From Apostichopus japonicus (Eukaryota > Echinodermata > Holothuroidea > Aspidochirotida > Stichopodidae), in assembly GCF_037975245.1 (NCBI RefSeq), contig NC_092567.1, positions 20,645,376 to 20,709,375 of the forward strand: a DNA stretch of 64,000 nt. Reading direction: 5' to 3'. The position numbers and the translations under genes are program-made. Position 1 is the stretch's first letter. Each line of letters starts with the position of its first letter. This document shows positions 46,866 through 57,898 of the stretch, piece after piece. The notes beneath the pieces were generated by a model. That model ran no database searches. It was not told the DNA's origin and saw nothing but the letters and a program-made list of their open reading frames with translations.

Positions 46866-49185
46866 ATATACTACATCGGTTGTTGTCACTTGATCATTTG
46901 CTTGTGTGTGAGCTAAACAGCTTAAATAATATGTAAAAAAATAATACAAACTTTCAAATTGCCAGATATTTACTTGCTCAAAATCATTATCCAATCATGA
47001 TTTGTTGCTATCCTTGAGTCCATTATTCAGATGATGAGGCAGATTCCCTTCAACTCTCCATGATGAAGGTAAAACCTTATATCTTAACCAACTGCCATTG
47101 AGTGTCCATTTGAAAGTTTCAAACACACAAGTGCATTGATTAAAACAAAGACTTTATTGCTGTGGTTGCAGGAACTGGATTTCAGTCTAGTAGTCACTCA
47201 CCAGGTTTGTCATTATCACAGTCTGCTAACTGTGGCTTTTTTTGTTAGGAGTTTTTCTTCAGAGCACATGTCACCTTTGATTTGTAAAAAAAAGTCCTGA
47301 AATTCAGGGAGTTAAAATTTACTGTCTAAAGATAATTTAAAAAGATTTTTTTTAACTTCAATCGTCAATGTGGGTGTCAATTAAGGGATAAGGAGGTACT
47401 GATGCAACTTTGATAAATGATAGTTGACTGCATCCAAATTAAACCAAGGCCTAGGCTATACTTTTGAAGAAGAAAAAATTAGGCTGAATTCATGTTAGCC
47501 TAAAAAGGCTAGGCCAATGCTGACAATTAACACAAACCAAGATCATTTAACCATTTGGGCACTTGTTTATGGCATACTAAAAGGGTCTATATAATTAGGC
47601 CTGTATGTGTACACAACCCACAAGTTGCCAATGAGTATAGACCTAGCCTAACTAGTTTAGGCCTAGGCTACTTTGTTTTCCTTAGACCTAGTTTAATTGG
47701 GCCTTATACTGTGTTATATTATGTAATGTGCTATAACAGTTGTAGTAATAGCAAGAATGGTCCAGGTCTAACTAAGCCCAGGCTTAACTTATGCTTCGGG
47801 CTTAACTAAGGATTAGGGCTTTACGTGATGCCTAGAGGCTAGCCCACCCTTTAACATTAAACTAAAAGTGATACTTTTTTAGGCTAGGCATAGCCTAGGC
47901 ATACAATAACTAGGAATTAGGATAACTATATGTGCGACTGAAACTGCCATGCCTATGATTAGGAGAGCTGGCATAATGAAATCGAATTTGTGGATCGTAA
48001 AACGAGAGAGAATAGCCATGCATGTAATTACAGAAACCAGTCTGAACGTAAAATTCTCGCATTGCTTGTACATTACTCGTATTACACTAGGGCCTATGGC
48101 TAGTATGGGCCTAGGCTACACAGACTTTTTTTTCATTAGATCTCCATCTTGTTCTTTCTACTTCCAAAAATTCCTCTTCTTTTATGGTCAGTCGGATAAT
48201 CAAACAACAATATCCATGTTCTGACCGATTGCAGCATCCCCAGCACCATTTCTTTCATAATTTCGTACTTTTTTCGTGTACACAAACGATAGTCTATACA
48301 CTGTGAGTATGCGTGTCGTCTGCTATAAAGTTTTCAAGTGGACCTATTTTACCACCCTGTGTGGGCGTTTTCCCTCTCGACCAATCCAAATCGGTTACAT
48401 GGTTGGCCAAACTCTCTCTATATACGGCTCTGATAGTGTCGAAAGCGCTCCTACAGACCATTCTCGCCACTCCTGACCAATACCCCTAGCTCCGCCACTG
48501 CCGCCGCGCCTCCTACGCCTGTGTGTAGTGTTCGGTTGAAGGAAATATCTGCTATTTTTTCATTTTCTTCAACCAAGTTTTATAATAGCCGTTATAAGAG
48601 GTTTTAATGTTTGTACACCAATATATGAACTGTGTCTGAATTTTCGAAAATTTCTGACCAACATTCTGCATCACACTTCCCTCTACTCGTGCAATTTTGA
48701 CCGGTCTGTTAGGGGTTCAAGGAAGTTTTTCTATATTGGTTGTCCATAGATGAAATTTTGTACAACATTTAGGGTATGTTTTCAAGTGAGTTTATTCACG
48801 AGAAATGTGAATTTTCAAATTCTGAACAAATATGGGGCTTAAAACCTTGAAAAGTGGGGCTGACGGGTATTGTGGGCCGCGACGTAGAATCACCTACAAA
48901 AGCAAAGACCCACAGGAGATGCCATCAGGTCGAACATGATGTGTGCCGGGTTGACAAACTTCAAAAAGGTTATGGATGGAAAAAAAAAACTATTAGGAAA
49001 TACCTGGTTCTCAGGCAAAAAGTGTACATCTGGTTGGTCATTTCAAGCCCGAGAAGTGCCATTTCCGGTGATCTGGGGGGGTTTCAAAACAAGAAATTTT
49101 CTTGTACGCTGCGCGCCAACCGATGGTGGCGCTCCGCTTAGATAGTAATTCGCGCCCCCCGGGTTTGAAAATCCTGGATACGCGC

Positions 49186-49226
<41 letters not shown>

Positions 49227-49507
49227 AATAACGGAAAAACTGTTAAACAACTATGCTGCATTTAGAGAAAGGCTGGATCTCGAGTGAGATACAATAATCC
49301 GAATTTCTAAAACTTCTGCTCAATTCAGCAGAAATCAGTAAGTCGCTTTGCCTTTACAACCATGCCGACATCTTCTCTATAAAACAGTTTCAATTCCTGC
49401 TACTCCTTGTCACTTTCGGTGATGGTGATCATGCACTGAAGAAGAGCTAGTTTTGCTCGAAAGCTCTGCAAAAACCAAACATTGGCTGTTTTACTTCCAA
49501 TCACTTA

Positions 49508-49510
<3 letters not shown>

Positions 49511-49588
<78 letters not shown>
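49511..49588. repeat. (AT)n microsatellite
   Basis: Pure AT run followed by a fragment of the tail of the tRNA-bearing repeat (CAAGAACAGTGAAAAAACTT). Confidence 0.95.
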
Positions 49589-49590
<2 letters not shown>

Positions 49591-51774
49591 AGAACAGTGA
49601 AAAAACTTTCAGCCTCATATGAATGACGATTGAGTATAGATATTTCCCACAGTTTGTTATACCAAATTTAAATGGAGAAGAAATTGCCATTTCTTCTGCG
49701 TAATCGCTTTCATCATTGAAATAACTCATGTTTTCGAGTTCATGGGAGGTAGGTTTGTGTTTTCAATTGACGGTGTAAATTCGATGTTAATTTCAACGAG
49801 ATATCTCCAATGCAAATAGCGAGTCCTCATGGAAATGGAAAAATATTCGACAATCTTAACAACAATTCAGTCAGAAAATTGGTCATGTTTAAAATATCAA
49901 ATGGGCATGACCTCGTACTTTCTAAACTTGACGTCATCAAACAGAATACATTTCAGCAGACCTGGCGCTTCAGAGAGGTTTCGTACGATGACATAAGTAA
50001 ACCACACACACAATGTGGTGATTGGTAGTAGTCTCATGAATATTTATAACCGTTTTCCAATCAGATCAGATCATCGGTTGTGCATAGTTTCGCCTAGGAT
50101 CTGATATGCTTCCCATCATGAAAGCAGTTTGATCATAACTAAACTGCGCATGCCCAGCAGTTCTACTCAAATAACCCGCCGTCAATCCATTCGAACATTA
50201 TCTAGCGGCAGTATATAGAATCACGCATATAAGCCACTTCTCGCCAATAGGGTGGCATACTCCTATTAGAGTCTATATCAATCCGCTCGATTGTTCTCCA
50301 TCAGGAAAAGTGCCAAAAAAGCAGCAGGAGAACATCTTTTGTGAGCTGTTATCAATCATAATCTAGTTTTTTTTGTGGCTTGCATGTTGAAGAGCATGAA
50401 TGGAAGTACATGTGGTGAGACAATTGGGTCAATTGAGGCAATTTTAGACCCCCGTTAGGCCTCCCAGGAGCAGCGTAGGAAATTTGTTTACCACTGAGTG
50501 AAAAGGTTTGTTTACAAGTGACGAAAACTTCCGGCTCGGATAGCAAAAAATCTACACGGTCATGATATGGAAAATTGATAATGCCATGAAAGGCCAATTT
50601 GTCAGCTATCCGGTGATGGGTAGCGTTTAGCTAGTGAAAACTTTTATCTAGACTTAGAGACCACATTACTTTTGTGATTTAGTGTGTAAGTCAATGGGGC
50701 TTTTAATGGGCGTATGCTACCATAGGTCGTAGGCCTGCTACTTTTTTTTTAAGTACAGGTCAAAGGTTAACATTTCTTAGATGTCTGTGTATGTCGATTC
50801 GCCCTCTATTTGGGAATGACAACTCTTAGTCAATAGTTTTGGGCTCGAAATTAAATCGTCCCGAGAAATAGATATTTTTTCGTTGAAGCCCCGAGTAACC
50901 CAATCATAACTTTTACATGTGCATTTTCAGCTAAATATTACATAATTTGCAGAATTTCAAGAACAATGTAGCTAATATTTCGATGGCGATATTTCCTTAA
51001 GAATATCGATAACATAATTTACGAACGTTTTCGACACATTTGAAGGACTAATTGTTAAAATTATCGAAATTCGATTTTCCGAAAAGGTCCAGTTGCCCCA
51101 ACGGAAAAAGTCCAGGCTGTTCCAATGAGCATTTAGTGAACCTAATGTTATAAATTAACACTGATGTTGACTTTTGGCCTTCCATGCTTTATGTTGCTAA
51201 ATTTCTCGGCTTTCGAACGTCTTCATGAAAATAGTTATCTCTAATAATTTGATTCAGCATAGTAGTTAATTAATTCGTTATTCGAATGAAAATTGAAATT
51301 TGCTAAGAAAACGCTGCATTCGACGAGATTTCGAGACATTTTGAATTCTACGGAGGCCAATACAAACCGTTGTTCCTCTCTATAGAACAACTGCGGTAAA
51401 ATAATAGTGTATACGCATCGTTTTTATTATTATACTTTAGTGCAGATTACAGAAAGATTCAAATCTAAGTACCACGCAAACGCTGCCGACTTGGAAAAGA
51501 TATATTTGCCCGTACAAAGTGGGTAGGGTGATTGGGTGTATGGCGGGGGGGGGGGGGTAAATCGGACGAATACCCCCACTTCACAACGCCCAACAAACAT
51601 ATAACAAATAGAGAAAGATAAAACTAGACTAGCTGCAAATGACACAAAACTCAGTCTACCTGGATTGGAATTTATTAGCAACGAACTTACCTTCTGCGTC
51701 CATGGAGATATGAATCCTGACGTAACAAGCATCTGGTAATAGGACAACCTGACATCATATATTATATTAAAGTT
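49589..51774. other. No recognised gene between the nest and the satellite
   Basis: Open frames at 49810-50028 (+) and 50352-50597 (-) have no recognisable domain. A poly-G run lies at 51546-51557. Nothing firm can be said. Confidence 0.45.
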
Positions 51775-53877
51775 TATTTCTACGAAGTTTAAGCCTTTCA
51801 AAACATCGATTCGCCGCACTTAAAAAACGCTTTTCTCAAGACAAAAGTGGCATTCTACGAAGTTTAAGCCTTTTAAATTGATATGAAATGATATCAATAT
51901 ATAATATAAAAATGTTATATATCCATAAAAATCGAATGACTTAAGTACTCTTTTTAGCTCAAATCTAATCAAAAGGGCTCCATCGATCGTATGTATGATT
52001 TTGGGAAGAATTAAAAAAGTCGTCATTTTAGCCCAAAAGTAACAATATCATAAGGAATTGTCCATTTTGAGCTAAAAAAGAATGTTTTTGAAATAATGTC
52101 AGGATGTAGACCACGGATTCCCAGCACTCAGAAAACGCTACTTTCAAGACTAAAGTGGCATTCTACGAAGTTTAAGCCTTTGAAATTGATAGCAATATAT
52201 AATATGAAAATATTATATTTTCATAAAAATCGAGTGAATTTAGTACTATTTACATCTCGAATCTAATCAAAAGGGCGCCATCGATCGTATCTATGATTTT
52301 GGGAATGATTAAAATAGTCGTCATTTTGGCCAAAATTTCACAAAATCATAAGAGGATAGCCTTACAAAATTGTCCATTTTGGGCCAAAAATGAATGTTTT
52401 CAAAATAATGTCAGGATGTAGACCACGGATTCCCAGCACTCAGAAGACGCTACTCTCGAGACAAAAGTGGCATTCTACGAAGTTTAAGCCTTTTAAAATT
52501 GATATGAAATGATAACAATATATAATATGAAAATGTTATATTTTCATAAAAATCGAATGACTTAAGTACTATTTACATCTCGAATCTAATCAAAAGGGCG
52601 CCATCGATCGCATGTATGATTTTGGGAAGAATTAAAAAAGTCGTCATTTTGGCCAAAAATTAACAAAATCATAAGGGTATAGCCTTACAAAATTGTCCAT
52701 TTTGGGCCCAAAATGAATGTTTTCAAAATAATGTCAGGATGTAGACCACGGATTCCCAGCACTCAGAAAACGCTACTCTCGAGACAAAAGTGGCATTCTA
52801 CGAAGTTTAAGCCTTTTAAAATTGATATGAAATGATAACAATATATAATATGAAAATGTTATATTTTCATAAAAATCGAATGACTTAAGTACTATTTACA
52901 TCTCGAATCTAATCAAAAGGGCGCCATCGATCGTATCTATGATTTTGGGAAGGATTAAAAAAGTCGTCATTTTGGCCAAAATTTCACAAAATCATAAGAG
53001 TATAGCCTTACAAAATTGTCCATTTTGGGCCAAAAATGAATGTTTTCAAAATAATGTCAGGATGTAGACCACGGATTCCCAGCACTCAGAAGACGCTACT
53101 CTCGAGACAAAAGTGGCATTCTACGAAGTTTAAGCCTTTTAAAATTGATATGAAATGATAACAATATATAATATGAAAATGTTATATTTTCATAAAAATC
53201 GAATGACTTAAGTACTATTTACATCTCGAATCTAATCAAAAGGGCGCCATCGATCGCATGTATGATTTTGGGAAGAATTAAAAAAGTCTTCATTTTGGCC
53301 AAAAATTAACAAAATCATAAGGGTATTGCCTTACAAAATTGTCCATTTTGGGCCAAAAATGAATGTTTTCAAAATAATTTCAGAATGTAGACCACGGATT
53401 CCCAGCACTCAGGAAACGCTACTCTCAAGACAAAAGTGGCATTCTTCGAAGTTTAAGCCTTTCAAATTGATATGAAATGACAGTGGCGGAGAAACAGGGG
53501 GGGTTGGGGGGTTTTAACCCCCCCACTTTTTGAAGAGGGGGGGTTGGCCCACACAATCAACCCCCCCTAGTTTTAGCCAGTAATGTTCTGTTATAGCCTA
53601 TGTTATGTGCTCCAAATGGCATAATAAATCAAATTATTGAATTTGAAATTGTTAAAGTCATTTCAACCTTTTACCTGGTAGGCTACATCAACAATTAACG
53701 ACCGAAAACCGAGTTAGAATTGTCCCACACATTATTTCTAGCCCCTTTCCCCCACCTTGCGCATTGGAACTTGTAGCTCATAGCGCTAACTTCACCCCAC
53801 AACAGACATACACAAAATAACGTTTTGTTGCTGTTGAATAGCTTTGGAACTGTATACACTTGCCAACTTCAACGAGG

Positions 53878-55232
53878 TGAAGGAAGGAAAAGAAAAAGAA
53901 GAAAGAGAGAAAAGGAGAAAAGGATGGAGTAGAAAATACGGGAAAACGGGAAGAGAAAGAGGAACAGTGACAAAATTATTCGAATTTGTAAAGCAAACAG
54001 CAGATATCACATCATATCAGTGAGCATGAAAATGGCGTTCCACGATAAACAGCCTCCAAACCATGGGCGCAGATCCTGGTGAAGACAGCGGGACGCGTCC
54101 CCACCAACTTTTTCAGTAGTGGGGACATGATATACCGTGTCCCCACCAATTTGTCTTGACCAATAGCTGCATTTCAAGTTCCCCTGTATTGAACTTTGGC
54201 GCAGTTTGATCCAGCATTGTGCAAATGACATGCAGCAGTTCTCATTTTATTGTATTGTATCCACAGTTGTTAAATATAGGACGGAAATCGCATTTGCGGC
54301 AGTCTATATTTGTTTTCTGGGAGAGGACCCCAGACCCATCGTATATACAAAAGTCTACTTGGATTATTTGACCCCTGATTTTCTTTCTGCAGACGCCCAT
54401 GTATTTCTCCAAACCAAATTTCTAAGCCATGAGATCTAAAACTTAAGGAGGTTTAGGAGCATCATTAGGTCTGGGAAGTGTTATTTCCGGCGATCTGGGA
54501 GGTATATTTGCCCAAAAAATCGTACGCTACGCGCGAACCCATGGTCGCGCTCCGCTTAGATAGTATCAGAGAGCATACACGCGTCCCCACCATTATCCAA
54601 CACTGATCTGCGCCCATGCTCAAAACTGTCGATGTGTGTATAGTGTTCGGTTTTGGAAATATCTGGTATATTTTTATTTCCATCAACGAAATGTTTTAAT
54701 TGCGGTCTGAATTTTCGAAAATTCCCTAACCAACATTCTTCATCATACTTCATCATACTCGTGCAATTTTGACCCGTCTGTTAGGGTTTGAAGGAGGTTT
54801 TTTCTATATCGGTTGTCCATAGATGATATTTTGTGCAACATTATGGGTATGTTTTGAAGTGAATTTATTCACGAGAATTGTGAATTTTCAAATTCTGAAC
54901 AGTGGGGCTGACGGATACTGTGGGCCGCGATGAAGAATCACCTACAAAAGCAATGATCCACAGGATATGTGATGAAGTCGAACATGATGTGTGACTGGTG
55001 ACAATCTTCAAAAAGGTTATAGATGAGAAAAAAGGGTATTTGGAAATACTTGGTTCTCAGGCAAAAGTGTACATATGGTTGGTCAGTTTCAAGCCCGAGA
55101 AGTGCCATTTCCGGTGATCTGGGGGTACCAAAACCAGAAATTTGCTTGTACGCTGCGCGCCAACCAATGGTGGCACTCCGCGTAGAAAGTAATACGCGCC
55201 CCCCGGGTTGGAAAATCCTGCATACGCCCCTG
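53878..55232. mobile_element. TIR CAGGCGCGTATCC-type element, left-truncated, inside the 53481-55427 insertion
   Basis: The purine-rich tract and following sequence match 38.64-38.74 kb. The interior matches 14250-15013, and the right end reads CCTGCATACGCCCCTG at 55232. It is interrupted by the element at 54062-54618. The left terminal repeat is absent. Confidence 0.6.
54062..54618 (+). mobile_element. Nested hAT-like element, TIR CATGGGCGCAGATC (557 bp)
   Basis: CATGGGCGCAGATC at the left, GATCTGCGCCCATG at the right; the flanks CTCCAAAC and CTCAAAAC match at 7 of 8. It sits inside the element 53878-55232, whose sequence resumes after it (compare 14330-14350). It contains the 100-bp module at 54468-54563 near the right end. 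Confidence 0.8.
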
Positions 55233-55830
55233 GTTAAATGCAGCTTTTCAAGGCCTGGGCAGTGCCATTTACTGCAATCTGGGAGGCAATATTTGCCAAA
55301 AGATTCTTGTGCACTTCGCGCCAACTTATGGTGGCGCTCCACTTAGATAGTGAGCCAGCAGTTATGACTTTTTATTTCATCAATGGCCTGCAACCCCCCC
55401 ACTTCTGACAAGAAATCTCCGCCACTGTGAAATGATATCAATAAATGATATGAAAATTGTCATATTTTCATGAAAATCGAATGATTTAAGTACTCTTTTC
55501 AGCTCGAATCTAATCAAAAGGGCGCCATCGATCGTATGTATGATTTTGGGAAGGATTAAAAAAAGTCGTCATTTTGGCCAAAATTTCACAAAATCATAAG
55601 AGTGTAGCCTTAAAAAGTTATCCATTTTTGGCCAAAAATGAATGTTTTCAAAATAATGTCAGGATGTAGACCACGGATTCCCAGCACTCAGAAGACGCTA
55701 CTCTCGAGACAAAAGTGGCATTCTACGAAGTTTAAGCCTTTTAAAATTGATATGAAATGATAACAATATATAATATGAAAATGTTATATTTTCATAAAAA
55801 TCGTGTGACTTTAGTACTCTTTGAAAGTTA

Positions 55831-57898
55831 GTTCAATCAGTGACTTTTGGTAGCAGCCTGCAAATTTAGCATTTCTCTTGGGGATTTCCGTGCAGTATAG
55901 AATACCTGGCCATTATCAAAAACGGGAACTCTTTGCTTAATGGAACTTCACATTACAGAAAGTAAATTTACTGATTTTGTGTGTATAGTTCCTTCCTATG
56001 CTGAGACAAAACGGATTAAATTAATGAATTTGATTTGATAAATCGATAGAGTAAATTGCTTTCGATTATGCAATTGGAAGCTTGTTGACAGTTGTTATCA
56101 GTGTTAACTGATCAAAATGAAGTCAAATGATAAAAAAAAAACAGAGTGTTATGTGTTTGTTTTAAAGGAAAAACACATGTGTATGTTTTAGGCCGATTCT
56201 TAGCCCCGTTTAATACTTATTATATGCCTAATGCTTTCTAGTCAATACACAATCTTGTAAAAGAGGGCGCTCGATGCTTTTTAAAGAACTCAAATTATCT
56301 TCGAACAAGATTCTCTGAAACATTTCAGGTACTGATTTTCGTGGCAATGTCAACAACATGATTGGGGTTATTTGCGAAAAGGGTAATACGAAGAAACAAA
56401 CAAGTCGTTAACAAATGTTTGCCTAGTATGTATTAAATTTAGACTTCGGAAGAGTTGGAAACTTTGCAAACACAAGACGCCAATCTGCGTGAAGACCGTT
56501 CGAGATATCCCTCACACTGCTAGACAAATATAAGCTAACTTCAGTGTGTAAACAAAATAGCAGAGGTAAAACCAAAGCCTATTACTTATTTTGAACCTTC
56601 AAATGTTCATATAAAACGATTTTTTTTCTCGTTCAAATGGTCAAAAGGCCGACAACTTATTTTCAGAACCAGTTGATCATGTTATGATTTCCCCCTTTTT
56701 TTCTAGTTTGTTGTGTTGTTCGAGTGCGCGACCAATAAGCGAAATATAATCCAATCATATGCAAGTATAGTTATTGTGACGTCACATATAAATTGTATAT
56801 TCATTAATTACAGATATCGTGTAGAAATACCCTCGCATATAGAAGTGGTAATACAATCATATATAGTAAGTACATACGTATATAAACAATTTATTTTATA
56901 TCTACATATCTTTCAAAATATTATCATATTTGGGGGCCTTCTGGTTTTATGTTTTATGCGCCCACCCACCTTTAAGGAAGAAAATAAAGACTACCACCCC
57001 TTAAAAAAAACTACAACTTACCCCCGCCCCCTCCCCTACCTCCCTCCCACTGGTTGGTACGTCAGTGACTTGTCATGAGGAACAAAAACAGCATATTCTA
57101 CAGACTAAGACCATTTTAAAATTGTGATAAATTGATCATGCAGTCACCGGCTAATCAACTCAAATAAAATCATTAAGAATTTGTAATGAATCATTTGGAT
57201 AAAAAAGTTACAATCAAATCCCATAAAAAGCGATATTTTGCTTTCAGAAAGAACTTGGCATTATTTTATTCTGTGAAAGCCATCCAATGTTTAGACATCA
57301 TAACTGGGTATACCCTTCAGTTCAGATAAAAAATGTAAATGTAAAACAATAAAATTAAAAGTACTGATTTTCGTGGTTAATGTCAATAACATGATCCACG
57401 ACACATAAATAAAACACATACATATTTTGATTGTCATAGCAATCCATTCTAAACCAATCTACTTTGATGTCGTGTGTTAAGCTATGCTAAAATTTGTGAG
57501 TGAATCAATGAATGCACTAGCCCGGGTTCGGATCCGGACTCGAGTCCAATTCTTTCGTGACTCGGACCTGGCTCGGACGTCTTCGGAATCGGCACCACCC
57601 GAACTCGAAGGCCGAGTCCATAATAACACACATGACTACAATTACGAATGAAAACAAATTTATCATCTTGTATTACTGTAATTTGTACCAACAGCTGAAT
57701 TATTTGGTGCACATATATGTCTGATTAAAAGTCTTAAAATTCCCTGCAATGTTCTTTTTCTGAACTTTAGACTGGAAAACATAAATCTAGATGAAACAGA
57801 CTTGAAACGACACAGGATAGACACACTGAATGTCTTGCTATAGTTATTTTTGTACCTTTGTAGGTCTACACACTGATGTTTCATTACGAAGTTTAACT
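55831..57898. other. No gene seen; CTCGG-rich motif cluster at 57521-57620
   Basis: The stretch between the satellite and the TMEM183-like stop codon. At 57521-57620 an unusually GC-rich block repeats GACTCG, CTCGG and CTCGAAG in both orientations. It may be the subterminal part of a decayed hAT element. Confidence 0.4.

Larger units (their letters stand above)
44198..48432 (-). mobile_element. P-superfamily transposon, copy 2 (4,235 bp), inverted next to copy 1
   Basis: This is a near-identical inverted copy of 39963-44189, with the same 31-bp terminal inverted repeats. It is separated from copy 1 by only ATAGTGTC (44190-44197) and followed by a third ATAGTGTC (48433-48440). The transposase remnant is on the minus strand, so the two elements are joined 3' end to 3' end. 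Small substitutions and indels distinguish the arms: lengths differ by 8 bp, and the paired 72-codon ORFs next to the centre differ at two residues. The arms are therefore not a simple mirror artefact. Confidence 0.85.
39647..48500. mobile_element. hAT-like MITE (TIR CAGTGGCGGAGC) hosting the double P insertion
   Basis: It starts CAGTGGCGGAGC and ends GCTCCGCCACTG, with a perfect 8-bp target duplication CCGCCGCG at 39639-39646 and 48501-48508. Without the P pair (39963-48432) and the duplicated target copies it is about 370 bp. It contains the shared 100-bp module at 39856-39959, and the P elements landed at the module's end. TIR and target duplication length indicate hAT; no transposase is encoded. 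Confidence 0.8.
38520..49188. mobile_element. Outermost element of the nest: TIR CAGGYGCGTATCCAGG family, split by later insertions
   Basis: The left end CAGGTGCGTATCCAGG at 38520 is followed by a GC palindrome (GGGGGCGCGCGCCCCC) and a purine-rich tract. The right end CCTGGATACGCGCCTG is at 49188. Its interior is collinear with the uninterrupted copy at 13624-15013 but broken near 38.8-39.29 kb and again at about 39378-48522. Both flanks are TA repeats, so the target duplication cannot be resolved. Confidence 0.7.
53481..55427. mobile_element. Composite hAT-like insertion in the 323-bp satellite, TSD TGAAATGA
   Basis: It starts CAGTGGCGGAGAAA and ends AAATCTCCGCCACTG (a TIR with a small gap). 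A perfect target duplication TGAAATGA is at 53473-53480 and 55428-55435. Removing the insertion and one target copy restores a satellite unit of 324 bp. It hosts the truncated element 53878-55232 and two to three copies of the 100-bp module. No transposase. Confidence 0.85.
51775..55830. repeat. Satellite array, about 323-bp unit, interrupted by a transposon
   Basis: The landmark CTACGAAGTTTAAGCC occurs at 51855, 52163, 52475, 52798, 53121, 53444 (as CTTCGAAG) and 55723. Spacings are 308, 312, 323, 323, 323 and, after removing the 1,955-bp insertion with its target copy, 324. Units share GGGCGCCATCGATCG and CCACGGATTCCCAGCACTCA. Divergence is greatest at the left edge (shortened units), as expected at an array boundary. 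Confidence 0.9.

Noticed and set aside
40170-48224. Mirrored open frames within the P elements (for example 40170-40445 and 47949-48224) as genes
   Set aside because: They are non-coding parts of the transposon; the only family signal is the transposase C-terminus and the LINE tail.
39963-48432. The large palindrome as a plain assembly inversion artefact
   Set aside because: Three identical 8-bp target copies at exactly the expected positions, complete TIRs on both copies and private differences between arms fit two insertions. Read data should still confirm it.
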